A stretch of DNA of 64,000 nt from Brasenia schreberi (GCA_036023115.1 JAYKKT010000046.1:4176001-4240000), one strand, 5' to 3'; shown: positions 20,155 to 33,351, numbered from the stretch's first letter. The notes: generated by a model not told the origin, from the letters alone. Numbers and translations: made by a program.

Positions 20155-23100
20155 CTTATTGTCTATCCCACGAAATGAAGTTGTGTAAGGGAAGTAATCA
20201 CCGCCTTCGTTAGTATGGTTATAGACCACATCCAGAATCACCTGCAGCTTCATCATATAATCATGAAGAATTCAACAAGTACAGTTGATCAGCAGAATCA
20301 ACTTTGCTACTACTAGGGTACCTCGATCTGAGCACTATGCAAAGCTTTGACCATCTCCTTAAACTCAGCAGCCGCAAAACAAGGACCTCCACCACCACTA
20401 GCATATCGGCTCATTGGAGAGAAAAAATTCATGGTAGAATAGCCCCATGAATTTATCTTTGAGATATAAATTTGAGAATCAGTAGCCACAACTTTTTATG
20501 AGACTATCTTCACATTATCAGATAAGGGAAGACAAGCGGCAGCAACTCTACTGCATTGACACCAAGTTCCAGAAGGTGTGGGATCTTATACATGAGCAAC
20601 AAAATAAGTTAAAATAAAGAAAGACAACAAATAATAAGTACAAAGGATATAACAATGAATAAACAGTTATATTTCCTAAAATTGGAGATGGTGTGCAACC
20701 ACTAAAGCATTGTATGCACCCTCCTATTCCGTGATACCTAATGATAACATAATTTTGTGTGTAACAGTATCAGGAAAAGCTTTTCAGTCATTAAGGCTTT
20801 CTTTCTTCTTGTTTCTTGTTATCTGACAAGGTTACAGCAAGAATACCATCTCCAATACCAACATGAACATATAAAACTTCTTTTGAATATGTGGCAGTAA
20901 TATAGTATCTAAGAACTACTAGGTTTATGAACCTTGCATATACTTTATCATTGTACCACTTGACAGAATGAAATTTGCTAGCTACGAGTTTCATCACAAT
21001 TCTGCACACAACAGTTAGACATAACTTTTTCTGACTTTCTGTAGAAGGTATAACATAACTCTAGGATCTCCGTCATTCACATTTTTAACACATAAAATTT
21101 GCATAAATGGTGTATAAAGATTTGTTGTGTCATGTATCATTATGACGAATCAGAGAAATGTTTTATAAGCCTGTTATAGCTCTCTTTGGATAGTCTATCC
21201 TATCCTTGGAATTGGAGAGACTGAAATTTTCTTGCACATTGTTTTTAGACTCTTCTAACTAAAACACATGAAAATCAGTTCCCTTTTGGTGGAGGGGAAG
21301 GAGACGCCTTCTATTACTTTTGGCAAAAAGACAATATATTATTCCATCAAGGGTTTGAAACTGCTATAGAACTTCAACATTTCATTACAAAATTAATATC
21401 ATCCCAATATTCAAATCCCCATCTTTGTCAGTATTACATTTTTCTCAGTTGTCTATATTTGATGGTTGAACTTCTGTTGGACCCAAAAAGGAAAACTCAT
21501 TACGATCCATTTGATAATATTTTAACACTAAGTTTCATTTGGTCAAACCTTCAGTATTTTGACACACGGCTTCATCTAATATTGTTTTGGACAATCACTC
21601 AACAAGGAAATAGAATGTTTAAAAACTCATACTCATGCATATATATAGTGTGCATCATATTCAGCTTAATTAAACACAAATATTACCTTCTCAATCACAC
21701 CAAGATAGCTTCCACGAATGTTGCTATCCAACCCACTAGATTCATCAATTGTAAATGCACGGACATTCATCTCATATATAACAAGATCTTTCTGCATGTG
21801 CAGCAATGGAGCATAATGAATATGGAAGCAAACATTAGGCTACATTCAACCAGACACATACAAAACATGCAGTCACATTCTCAGTCAAATGAAAACTACT
21901 AGACAATCAGCTGTAAAGGCATGCAAAGCACAGGTAGAATACAAGCCATAGATACAGTTATAAGCATAAATCAATTTGTACGAAGCCTTAATCTAGGGAA
22001 AATATTGTGATAAATATCACTTAGGAGCAACAAAAGTAATTTATGCAGGTAAAATACCTCAGGAATATTTGGAAGCTTGTAATTTTCTCCCCAGTCAAAG
22101 GCAAGCTGTCAAAATCATATGCTCCAAGAAACTTAGACAACTTCATGCTGACATCCCCAAAATATCGTCGACCCTCAATTAGTTTTGCATAAGGATCTAT
22201 AAGCACAATGCTGCTGTCAAATACTCATTATACAATAATATCAGATTCCCCTTATGCCGTAAACTGCAAAACCAACCAAGACTGTTTTTTATGCATGCAT
22301 TACATCCAGACAAACACGGTCTTGTTATTACCAAAGTTTGACACTTTATGATGTATTACAAGAATATCTATGAAACAATCGGCCTTCAATCACACTCCAT
22401 GTTTGGCCCTCAATGATGACACAATGCATTATTGCTAAACTTTAACAATTTATGATGCACCACAAGAATATCTATGAAACAACTACCTGAACACAAATAT
22501 GCCATATGTCACCAGTTTTATTGACGTAAGTGTCCAATTTGATCTCAATGGTCACAGCCTCCTGTTCATCCGGCTGCATCCTATCAAATTATAATTTACA
22601 GCATGAGGACAACCATGGTTTATGATCACACAAAGAAACAAAATTACAAGATAATTGTTAGACACGGAAGTGGGGTATCAATATAAAAAGTTTATCTCAT
22701 GACAAGAAATTTGGTTGATCTAAGGTGCAAAACAATTCCAAGCTATCTTAAACAGCCTCACCAGATAGTATGTGTAACCTCCAAAAGGCATCAATTTTCC
22801 TCTTAATTGCCCCCATTTTATCGATGGTGTCAGTAACTATCTAGAAAGATATCTTTGTTACTGGGGTATATGTTTGTTTCTATTGTCCAAACTTAACAAC
22901 GCAATGGAGGCATGACAGTGAAATCATTCACAACTATGATCATTAAGAGATGATAAATCGAAGAACCACATTTAAGCATAAGGTTGAGTTTGTGGGCACA
23001 AGATAGACCATATGAACGTCAACAATGATATCTTTGGCTATTTGTAAACAATTGTTTGAACAGGTCTTATTGTGTTCGAACTTTTATGAGACATCCTCCT

Positions 23101-23788
23101 CTGACATGGCCATTTTGGCTCTAAACATATTAGACATAATCCCTTGAAATTATTGTAAAATGTCCCATTGTTTACATTCCTTTCCAAAGTTGGGTCAAGC
23201 AAGATTTTCTAAATGCAGAACTAGTCGATGTTCATAGTTGCATCCTCTGATTCAATCAACATCAAAAGGTCCTTCATTGCATCTGGTTCTGGAAGCTACA
23301 GTGATTTGCATAGAAGGTGGTGGAGCAAAGAGTTTTAGTTATGGAGCTTGAGGAAGTAAGTTCAAAGGAAAAAGTAGGCACAGGAGGAGATAATGTACAT
23401 CAAAAGCATATCCAGACAGCCCTTTCTGGAAGTAGAGGTTGAAGGTCCATCAGCTACACCTAGGAGACCACTGCCGCATCTTTGTCAATATATAACACAT
23501 GTCCTAGACAAATACTGACAAGATACATCATCATGTTGTGGTGCTAAAAGCATTTTAAGAATCAAGTATGATGGAGACTATCTGAGAGCTAAGTTAGATC
23601 TTTCTTTTGCTGCCTCCAATTCCTTTAACATTTTTCTTAACCAATTCAAATCATAAGAACTATTTTCTGTCTCCTCTCATACTCTAATCAAGTTTGAAGA
23701 AAAAGGGCCTTTGGATTGAACTGATTGTGCTTCACACAAGATCCAAACATTGTTACCTCTCTCTCTCTCTCCTATCCTGTCTTTGACA

Positions 23789-24152
23789 AGTATGGTGCAT
23801 TTGTTCCTAGAGCAGGAAAACGTTCCATTTTAAGGACATGAACCATCATTGCCTCCTAATTATTGTACATTATAAAGCAATCAATGTAGCTACTAATAAC
23901 AACAACTAAGCCTTTTCCCATACTAGATGGGATCGGCTACATGGATTCAATGTAGCTACTGTTAAAGATAAGTATGGTGCATTTGTTCCTAGAGCAGGAA
24001 AACGTTCCATTTTAAGGACATGAAGCATCATTGCCTCCTAATTATTGTACATTATAAAGCAATCAATGTAGCTACTAACAACAACAACAACAACAACAAT
24101 AACAATACTAGATGGGGTCGGCTACATGGATTCAATGTAGCTACTGTTAAAG
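23789..24152. repeat. Tandem duplication (period 182 bp) containing a LINE tail
   Basis: Unit 23,789-23,970 is repeated at 23,971-24,152, both starting AGTATGGTGCATTTGTTCC and ending near TGTAGCTACTGTTAAAGAT. Both contain a short RTE LINE tail; in unit 2 it lost AAGCCTTTTCCCA and its AAC run expanded. It lies in an intron of the isoamylase-like gene. Confidence 0.88.
23895..23946 (-). mobile_element. 52-bp RTE LINE tail with 14-bp target duplication
   Basis: The insert contains GGCTTAGTTGTTGTT on the minus strand and the CCGATCCCATCTAGTATGGG tail. It is flanked by exact TCAATGTAGCTACT copies at 23,881-23,894 and 23,947-23,960, so even this very short tail was inserted by target-primed reverse transcription. 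Confidence 0.85.
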
Positions 24153-26335
24153 ATGATTCCACGTCAGGTATAAGAAATCCTTTTCTTAGTACAAAGCCAT
24201 TTTCAAAATCATGCCACGTTAAAACCCAAGACAGAGGCACGTCATACTAAATTAGGGTGCTGCTCTGGGGAGTCAACTCTATAGAAGTCTTTGATGCAGA
24301 AATATGTATGCACCTCTGTTGAATGGTTAAGCAAAGTATGACAGATGATGCATGTTGTGAAAAAAGTGCAAAGTTTATCCCATTCTCCACATCTGTAGCC
24401 CCTAACGGAGAAGGCTGACCAGCTGAAGTTTTCAATGGTGTAAACGTTTGCAGAATCTCTTCCTGAAAGCCAGAAAAACAAGATGATCCTTAACCTGAGA
24501 AGAAGTGATAAATAGACAGATCAATAACAATGAATTTAGTTAAAATAGTGATCTAGCTAAACCACATCACCTAGAAAAAAATGAGTTTCAATCACATTGA
24601 TTAGTCCTAGTGAATGATACTCCAAACCACCTGAGCTGCTTGTGGCTTAAACATGATCCTCGAGGAGAGTAGCAAACATATTCTAGAGTGACATATGAGT
24701 GTGTTTTTTTTCTTTGACAGGAAAGGTGGGAGTATCTGTTGAATTCAATTCTGACAGAATAAACACATTTCAGAAAAGAACAATGAGCTCCAAGTTAAGA
24801 AGCTGTAACCTGAAAATAGCTAACCTTGTTGTTTACCAATCATTGCCATGTTAATTCCAGTTACTAAGATGGCATTTAGAAACTTCACCAAAAATCCAAT
24901 GCAAAGAGTGAAACAGCCAAGGAGTGCATGAAATGACTGAGATCCAGCATCTGCTGGGAGTTGCTTGGTATTTGAAATGATAAAGGAAATATGTGCGTTT
25001 TTCTTTTTACACCATAACGAACCATCAATCAGCACTAATGCATTGTCAAGTTAACTATTTAATTTTACTATGAATTCATGCAGTAAATTGACATGCTTTG
25101 TGTATACTTATCCTGTTTGGTCCATGGGATATTAAGGGCAACTGAACTGTATTACAGCTGGGTCTATTAACATCCCACTAGTAAGTGCAAGGGTACATGA
25201 CCAGACCTGTGTCCATGTTTCTGCGATCTGCAAACTCAACCTGTTGAACCACACTCACCAATATGATAGAGATCAGAAGAGAGTAGAATTTCAGGAAGAA
25301 ATCGTGAGGCAAAAACCAGGCAGCAGATGAGACAAGGTTCCATCTTATATTACAAGAAATAATAGCATAAAGAAAGCATATAATAATGGGTTGTGCATAT
25401 CTTGGTGACCTTCACAACTAAGGAACTTCTCGAAAATCAGTTACATAATAAGCCAATTCATTGAGGAAAAAGTCAATTAGTTTGCTCTGCTTAAGAAATG
25501 TGATGCGGAACAGCCTGAGACCAAAACCTGACCATGTGGATCACTGTTTCCCTTCGGAATTTCTCGCTAGAAGAACGGCATATCTAGCGAAATGGATAAA
25601 AAGAAAAATGTCTTTACCTCGAGCATGGTTTCTTGAGATTGTTGACCATGAACAGCAATGCGCTGATTTGAAAATGTCTGAAATGTATGTGGCAAACTAG
25701 GTTAGCCTCAGGACTCAATTGAGAAAAAAACGCTTTTTCACTTTATGAAACAGGCGAAAATTTGACGTGCCTTCTTTAGGACATTCTGTTCCATCTTACC
25801 GGGAACCGTTGTGCCTAACCTCAACCTGCATAATGCATTTCAACATGTCAAACTTTAATAGTTTAACAAGAACGTTATAGGAATGCCATTACATATTTGT
25901 AAAACAGAAACAGGGAGTCCTAAAAATATGATTCAATGCGTCCATAAATAGTGAAAAGTGTATTGCACAAAAAATAATTAATTCCCCTAACATCGCTGTG
26001 AATGCATTTGGATTGGTGTGAATAAGAGGGAGTTGACTCAAATTCTCGTTCTCGAATTCCCAGCCCTTAGATTTCTCTCTTCTTATTTCTCCCCTCCTCA
26101 TGTGGGATCTCCAATTCCTCTACAGGTATAAAATCAGAGCAACAAGGAAGACATGCAATAACTTCCAAGAACTGAAGCCACGGAAAGATTCTCGAGTTCA
26201 TACGTACAGTCAATTCTTGAGATTCTGAACGCCAATAATTCGCATCATCAAGTTTGAGAATTTATCCAAAAAACTCCTACATGCAAGTACAAACTCATTC
26301 CAACACCTATTAAGGAAGTAATTTCACATTTTTGA

Positions 26336-26360
26336 TCTCTCTCTCTCTCTCTCTCTCTCT
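26336..26360. repeat. CT microsatellite
   Basis: A perfect CT dinucleotide run in a presumed intron close to the first isoamylase-like exon. Confidence 0.9.
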
Positions 26361-27189
26361 CGACCAAACCGGTGCTTGGATAGAAAGGAATTCCACGTGA
26401 ATCTTCGACGAAAGCAAACGAATTCCGCGTGAATCGTTGACGAAAGCAAAATAATCAAGTAAAGGGAACCAGTGGAAGAAAACGAAAATGTAGTTCAAAC
26501 TCCGTCTAGTTCTTCTCCGCCCCAGAACGACAACACAATACCAACTAACTTCAAATTCTAACGAATTCTTCTTCGAACACCAAGATAAAAGACAACAGAG
26601 AAAACTCAGACACTATATCTTACATAATGAAACAAACAGCACGTCGAACCAAGATGACTTACGCCGTGGATTTCCGATCGTTGTTTGACGCACGGCGAGC
26701 GACAACGGTGGAGAAGCTGCGACCGAGCGGAGGAAAACGGGACGGAAAAGAACGCGACCCTGGATCAGCGTCTCCGAGGAGAGCCGATGGCCAGATTAGA
26801 GCGACCATGATGATGGCGAAGAAAGGAAACGTACGTCGGCTCTCTGGTCTACGTCCTCTTTTGTTGATCGCTCTCTGCGATCTCCACTTCCAGCAAGAGG
26901 ATCCACGTGAGAGAGAAGAAGGCAGACGCCTTTGCTTACAAACACGTGGACAACAGCATCCTTCGCTTTTCAGGTGGCGCTTTCTCGTTCGTCGTTTGAT
27001 ATCTTCCCCTGCCCGCTCTCGGCCGTTTCCCGCGAAGAATCCTTCGTCACGAACTGCTTACAACGCCGATGGACCTGTTAATCAAGCCCTGCTCGTAGGT
27101 GTAACATCTGTACCAACTTCTGTTAATCGCCCTAAAATATCCTTGTTACTGTTATTTAGTGGTCTTTCCAATGTTTAATGCCCCAAAAG

Positions 27190-27290
27190 ATGCATAACTC
27201 ACTGGCGAAGGTCAGGAGTTCAATACCCGGGGGAAGCCATCTGCCTAACCTCAGCTTGCCTATCAAAAGAAGAAGAAGAGAGAATTAATG
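27190..27290 (+). repeat. SINE-like sequence with a tRNA B-box
   Basis: AGGAGTTCAATACCC resembles a Pol III B-box. The sequence ends in an AAAAGAAGAAGAAG run, like a SINE tail. No clear A-box was identified, so confidence is limited. Confidence 0.4.
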
Positions 27291-27478
27291 TTTAAGCAAA
27301 AGCTAAAACAAATATATATTTGTTTTATATGATATACATAGACTAAGCTCAACAATCTAAGCACATGTTAAACAACGTTTGAATTATATTTTTTCAAATT
27401 TTAAACAAACTGATACACTTTGATTTCATGGAGATTCACTTTTGGATTATTTGATTATGAAGCATATTAATAAGTTTA

Positions 27479-27837
27479 CTCACAGAAATGAAGATGTTGA
27501 GATGGATGAGTGGTCATACAAGAAAAGACCATATACATAATGAGGTTATTAGAAACAAATTAGGAGTGGCACCAATAGAGGATAAAATGAGACGATATCA
27601 TTTAAGGTGGTTTGGTCATATGCAAAGAAAATCAAAAGAAGAACCTCTAAGAAGGCATGAAGTATTAAAAGAGGTAGAGGACGACTACAAAAGTGTTGGA
27701 AAGAAACAATAAAGAATGATCTAGCTTATTGTGAGTTAACTGCTAATATGACACATGAAAGGGCTATGTGGAAACAAAGAATCCATGTATTGGACCCCGT
27801 CTAACATGGAAAAAGGCTTAGTTGTTGTTGTTTGTTG
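27479..27837 (+). mobile_element. 5'-truncated RTE LINE copy with 14-bp target duplication
   Basis: It encodes MKMLRWMSGHTRKDHIHNEV and LRWFGHMQRKSKEEPLRRHE and ends in the standard tail and GTTGTTGTTG run. TATTAATAAGTTTA is repeated exactly at 27,465-27,478 and 27,838-27,851. About 360 bp of the 3' end is present. One frameshift breaks the coding part after about 65 codons. Confidence 0.93.
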
Positions 27838-28084
27838 TATTAATAAGTTTATGAACTTAAAAGCCCAATGGTTAAGAAACATCGATGCATTTCAAACTTA
27901 TTGTTTCGTATCATATTCTAAATTTCTAATGCTTTATTATTTGACTTTATTTGTGGGGGTACAATGGGGGAGGCCATAGCGAAACGCAAGCCCCCTAAGC
28001 TTATTCATGACCCTCAACTCGTGAGTCTATCCCAACACAACCATATGAGCTTGTTGTACCTTTTTCCTTTTCTTCCTTTCCTTT

Positions 28085-28190
28085 TTTTCCTTGCAACAAG
28101 AGACCGAAGCCAGGTATGCGGAGTCAAACTCACTCTGCATCTTATAGAGTCGAGAGCACTGCCAGGTGAGCTAAGGCTCCGGACACTCCA
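28085..28190 (-). repeat. tRNA-derived SINE-like element, copy 1
   Basis: On the minus strand an A-box-like TAGCTCACCTGG (28,173-28,162) is followed by a B-box-like GAGTTTGACTCC (28,131-28,120), then TACCTGGCTTCGG and an A-rich end (GGAAAAAAAGG). The order A-box, B-box, A-tail is that of tRNA-derived SINEs. Similar sequences lie at 52,296-52,352, 52,525-52,635 and 62,048-62,165. Confidence 0.62.
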
Positions 28191-28849
28191 CTCATTGTTC
28201 TTTGAGATTTGACTTTTATTCTTGCATATAGACAGTGCCTAGTAAGATGTTGCAATTTATTTGTTGAAAAAATAGGTTGCAATTGAAACATGATTTGTTT
28301 AGAATGATGGGAAGAACAAGCGTAGGGTGTTCTAATGGCATTTAATCCTTGTGTATGACTAATCAGTGTTTCATAAAAAGTATTTGCTAAACTACCAAAA
28401 GCTAATGACAAGCTAATGACATGTATGAAAATGTCTAGGCAAATCAAGGATCTATCATGAAAAAATACATGATCTATCTCAAACAAGATCCGTCTAGTGA
28501 AGCCAAAATGGCGTGACCCTATTTTTCTTTCTTGATTGGAAAGGAATGGTGTACAAGTAGCGACACCCTAGAAAGATCTTTAATGCAACAAAGAATCGAC
28601 ACATGGACAGTGGTTGTATGCTTGCACCCACACATCTTTTGCAACGATGCAAGTTTGTGTGCTAGCGTTGTAAGTTATTTTTGTATTACCATATATGCAC
28701 ACCTACTAAAAACGAATGAAATGTGAATCACCAGAGTAAAGTCATCCCACAAGAGAGAGCCTTGCTGGAATTGGGTAGGAGAGGAGGGACCATGTGGAAT
28801 TAGATAAGCAGAGATATGAGTAATTTCAGTATTTTTTTAGAAAAAAAGA

Positions 28850-29300
28850 TGTGCCAATAGTAAACCCATGATGAATACAATTTTCAAAAAATTGCCACGG
28901 AAAACAGGAACAAGTACCCTGGTCACGCACCCTTAAATGGCTGCTGCAACAAAGGTACCGTGCCACCCTTCTAAGAAGAGAAAGTATCCAAACAACCCCC
29001 TCCCCCCTCCTTCCCGGCACTAAGATTAGGGGAACATTTCATAAATTTAAATATTTTTTAATAAAGAGAGAGAATGTGATGAGGAGTAATTTTCATATTT
29101 TTTATTTAAAAATAATGTATAGACAGTAGAAAGAGTGTGCCAATAGTAACCCATCCAACTTTCAAAGAAATTGCCAAGAAAAACATGAACAGGTACACTG
29201 GTCAGACACCCTTAAATGGTTGCTGCAAAGGCACCGCACTGCGCTGCCCCTCCAATTTAAGGACGAGAAGAGAAAGTATACCCCCCCCCCCCCCCCCCCC
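28850..29300. repeat. Diverged direct duplication, about 160 bp units 287 bp apart
   Basis: Both 28,851-29,010 and 29,138-29,300 begin GTGCCAATAGTAA, share AAATTGCCA, CACCCTTAAATGG(C/T)TGCTGCAA and AGAAGAGAAAGTAT, and end in a C-rich run. The second ends in a run of about 21 C followed by ACC repeats (29,280-29,330). Function unknown. Confidence 0.8.
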
Positions 29301-30329
29301 ACCACCACCACCACCACCACCACCACCACTAACTCTAGCCTGATTCGACCGACTCAAATCCATAACTTTATTATGAATCAAGTTTTTATTTTGCTATTCT
29401 CACCTACTCAAACCCATAACTTTGTCTCGAGGTCAAAGGGTACGATGTTTTCAACATGAATACAATGAATCCCATCGGAACTCCAAAGTTTTACTTGCAT
29501 GAGATAGTACTAGGAAGGATCACCCTTTAGCAGACCTCACCTAGTGTGACAGAAGGCTAAGGAGGTAAGGTAGAATAGGGAAAGAAATCTCAAGGGATTG
29601 GTTATCAAAAGGATCTGATCCTTCGCAGAACGGCCACAGTTTCCCTGCTAAGGAAAGAACGAGGACAAACTTTCATCGTTGGAGTTTAAAGCCTGCATCT
29701 GCAAATCTCTCGAATAGTTAGAGAGAGAGAGAGAGAGTAGCAACGAAATTGCAAAATGCAAATGTCTTCTGTAATTCCCATATGCAATTCAGACATAAAG
29801 AAGCAACTTCCGACCACTTTTCCCTAAATGGGTGAAGAATTGACTATATGTTTGAGCTTCTCAACATCCTAAATTGGTGTTTTGTTTCCAGTGGGTACTG
29901 CTATGTTCTAGCTGCACTCAAGGCACAGTTACCTATAATCTCCAAGTGCACATCAGTCCCACTCCACGGCCGCTGGAGAGAAAAATTGGTGTTAATGGAG
30001 GTCAACAGAGCCAGGGGATCCACTTTCATTTCCCCTAACTTCACAAAATAAGACCTGCGCCCAAACCATGTTGTACACTTCACAAAATCTTCAATGAAAG
30101 CGCAATTCCATGGCATTTTTCAAGTAACTGTAAGCATTCATAACCTATTCTCCAGATCGAAGATCCGTAGTAGTTCAGTACTCGTAAACACTAACAAACG
30201 TTACAATTCTTCATTGACAACACCTAAGCAAAGCACCACTCCACTATACCCATGTAAATCAGGTAACTGCTCTTGGACTTCAGTTTACAGTAAAGCAAAA
30301 CTTCCTCGTTGAAGATGATGAAATGAAAA
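29301..30329. other. Gap between the duplication and the PP4R2 stop codon
   Basis: Apart from the end of the ACC repeat and a GA run (29,721-29,735), no coding or structural feature could be recognised. The 3' UTR of the PP4R2 gene should lie in its right part. Confidence 0.5.
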
Positions 30330-32739
30330 CTATAAACTTGGACGGGGTTCAATACCTCTTGGCGGCACAAGATTCTCTGGAGTCGGCAACATGACTTCAA
30401 GGTTCTCCTCCTTGTCACCGCTTGTTTTATTTTCAGGGTAATCCTCTTGATCAACCATTTCCACATCAGTATCATGAACTGGGTTTTCATCCTTGCAATT
30501 CGTCTGAGCAGGCGGCAATGCTTTCAGATCTTCAACCAATTTCTTAATTGCAGTAGGCTTCCACGATGGGCATGGGTCCATACAGATGGGTAAAGTTGAA
30601 GTCACTAGCAAATTCTGGCAAAACAATTGAAGCAAATCAGTCAACTGTTCACACAAACAGTAGAGGCAGCGGACTCAAATGCATGTCCCAGGACCCTGAT
30701 CAATGCCATTGAGTCAATGCTACTACAACTACAACTAAACCTTTTCCCATACTAGATGTGGTCGGCTCCATTGAGTCAATAGAAAACGAAAACAAAATAT
30801 ATACATGAGATTTCCAAATTACATTCGTTCCCTGGGTTAGAAACCTGAAAGAACACCAAGTGAAGCAAAGTTTTCTGGAAGGCACTAAGTCACGCAAAGT
30901 TGGGTAATATGGGTTCAGCAATTCTTCCAACATGGTCCCCTCTTTTCGCCCATTTGTTTTACTTATAATCCCGACAAACCACCTTTCAAGGGGATGGGAC
31001 CCCTTGGCCAAAGTCCTAATGCTGGGTGTTGACGTTCGCAAGGGGAAGCATCCATGAGGTTGAACCCCTGACCGCCCATCAACTAGAGGCCCTTTCCACT
31101 AGATAATCACACCATTTCAAGGAAAAACAAGGCACAAACTTGCATAAGAAATTTTACAGACGGAAGTAAGCACCTTTTCTAAAGCCAGTACAAGCTTTGA
31201 AAGGTTGGGATATATACTTTTTGGAGTCAACAGAATCTGTCAGAAATAAAGAGCAGCTGATTATGAAATAATAGGGAACCACCTAATATGTAAAATGTGA
31301 AACTTTTAAAGGATCACCTCACACAATCTCTGGAGGGTAAAAGGAGGACCTTCTGTGAAACTTAGAAGGGCTGAAACACAAAATAGACAAAGCTGATTTA
31401 TTAAGGACCAAAGATATGTAGAAAACGAAATTGCTCGCCAAAATCCTTTTCTTTTCCCCAGTGGAATCTTCTTTCCAAATAATGCTAACATATTTGCACA
31501 ATTAGCAGGCTTTTCTCTTTTCAGAGAAAGCCTTATCTGTAATGTGATTGTATATTTAAGCAGGCCTCTAAGCTATTTCTTTTGAAATACAAGCTAGTTA
31601 ACGTGGAAAGAAACAAGAACTAACTCAAGTGCTACATTATGGATGGGATAACTGTTTATCCTGACACCTTATGCATCTGATAACCAAATGCATAACTCGT
31701 ATGCAATGGCAAAGAGACGTTGAATGAAGCAATACAGAAAGAAGTGCATGACTCAAAAGATCACCTTCATCCAATCTTTCTACTAACTCAAAGTGTTTCT
31801 CCACTACTACAGGGCCCCGATAAGGACCACCATCACTGGCAATCTCAGGTTCTGAATATTCTGCCAATACCTGCAAAAATGAATGTAAGTAACAGTAGAT
31901 TAGATGCCAGTTCCCAAGGGCAATTATTATGAACACCGTGTATAACTGTAATTGAATATGCAAAACAAGTAAACAACTATATGTAATGATACTAATCACA
32001 TGCTGGCATACCTCACCATACCTGCTTCAAACGAAATGACAAGATGATTTTCAGAATGTTCCAACCACAACTGCAACAGTAATCAAAGGAAACATAAGTT
32101 CTTTATCTAACGTTTAGAAAACAGATTTTCTAGCAAATGAGCCAATTCCCTTTAACTATGCAAAAACAGCAGCGGAAGCCAAGCAGAACACAAAAATACA
32201 AGACAAGGATGCATTCAACCTATTTTGAGAATGAAGAAATAAATTTCTTGGTGTTTGTCATGTGATGTTGTAAAATGTAAACCTCAAGTTTATAAAATAA
32301 CAAGATTTCCAGTATTATTATGCACAATGAAAGCTTCACAAAACTGGGATTAGGATAACCCATAAATTCTAAAGAAACTTGAGACAATAACACTTCCAAT
32401 TGTTTGAGTTTTCAGGGCATCTTGACAGAGATGTATGGTGCTTCATGTAAGTATATGATGCAACAGACTGTTCCCATTTGGAGCCTGAGGTATCATTCAT
32501 CTACCACTATGATGAATTGACCACGTACCAATATTTTCCAGTTGCAGCAATCATTTCAATGGTACTTCTAACTTCGTCACTGATGTTGTGGCTTGGAACC
32601 TCATCCCTTAAAATTTCATGAGCACAACACAAAAACAATCATTACATATGATGGAATAATGTACTTCAAGTGGATCAGAGATCTGTAATAGAAAATCTGA
32701 ACAAAAATCTGAAGATATGGTTAAGGAACAGTTAGAAAG

Positions 32740-32795
<56 letters not shown>

Positions 32796-32857
32796 TCACC
32801 CTGTGTGTAGTTGAACTAATCAAACTGCAGAGAAACAAATAGATTTACATACAGAAG

Positions 32858-32945
<88 letters not shown>

Positions 32946-33283
32946 TACATATATATATATATATAAACTGGATCCTGCCCACCTCTGACATGCACACTTG
33001 GGTTGGTAGCATGAGTGAAATTTAAAAAATTTCAAGAGGTTTTGAAAAAGTACGATGGGCATTTTATTACACTCATGTCCCAAAAAGCAATAGTCGGACA
33101 TGAGTGGGCAGGATCCAATCACTCTCACTCTCTCCGTATATACATGGCATGTATGTAAGATGTTATCATTCAGATGCGCCTGTCGTAGTTTATTTAACAT
33201 GTTTTATATAATCATATTTTAATATTTAGCCATATTTTTTGAAGTTAAAGATCAGTAGCTCAGAATAGAGAGTCTGTGCATGT

Positions 33284-33351
<68 letters not shown>

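Larger units (their letters stand above)
20155..26808 (-). pseudogene. ISA3: Isoamylase 3-like gene, 5' half only, probably defective
   Basis: Plant isoamylase 3 is a plastid starch-debranching enzyme. Exons seen: 26,808-26,663 (ATG start, Ser/Arg-rich transit-like peptide, GTAAGT donor); 24,462-24,314 (QPSPLGATDVENGINFALFS); 22,580-22,487 (YVNKTGDIWHICVQ), in phase; about 22,263-22,058 (FDSSIVLIDPYAKLIEG); 21,791-21,687 ([14 protein letters not shown]); about 20,584-20,530 (LGVNAVELLP); 20,456-20,322 ([20 protein letters not shown]); 20,241-20,155 ([21 protein letters not shown]). Small candidate exons at 25,825-25,800, 25,677-25,618 and 25,240-25,207 are weaker. Defects: the GYRVDGP-type segment is missing, one base is lost before DWGENYK near 22,095, and the segment after AVELLP is cut short. 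The exons for the catalytic Asp/Glu half are absent; they may lie beyond the transposon nest or be lost. Confidence 0.82.

Noticed and set aside
26627..27178. 183-residue plus-strand frame
   Set aside because: Antisense to the first exon of the isoamylase-like gene and its 5' flank; no recognisable domain.
28085..28190. Functional tRNA gene
   Set aside because: Boxes are present but no cloverleaf with acceptor stem could be drawn, and an A-tail follows, as in a SINE.
29137..29459. Frames with polyproline or polythreonine
   Set aside because: Translation of the C and ACC runs; no family motif.
32820..33200. Frame with a long alternating Glu-Arg run
   Set aside because: Translation of the CT/GA microsatellite.
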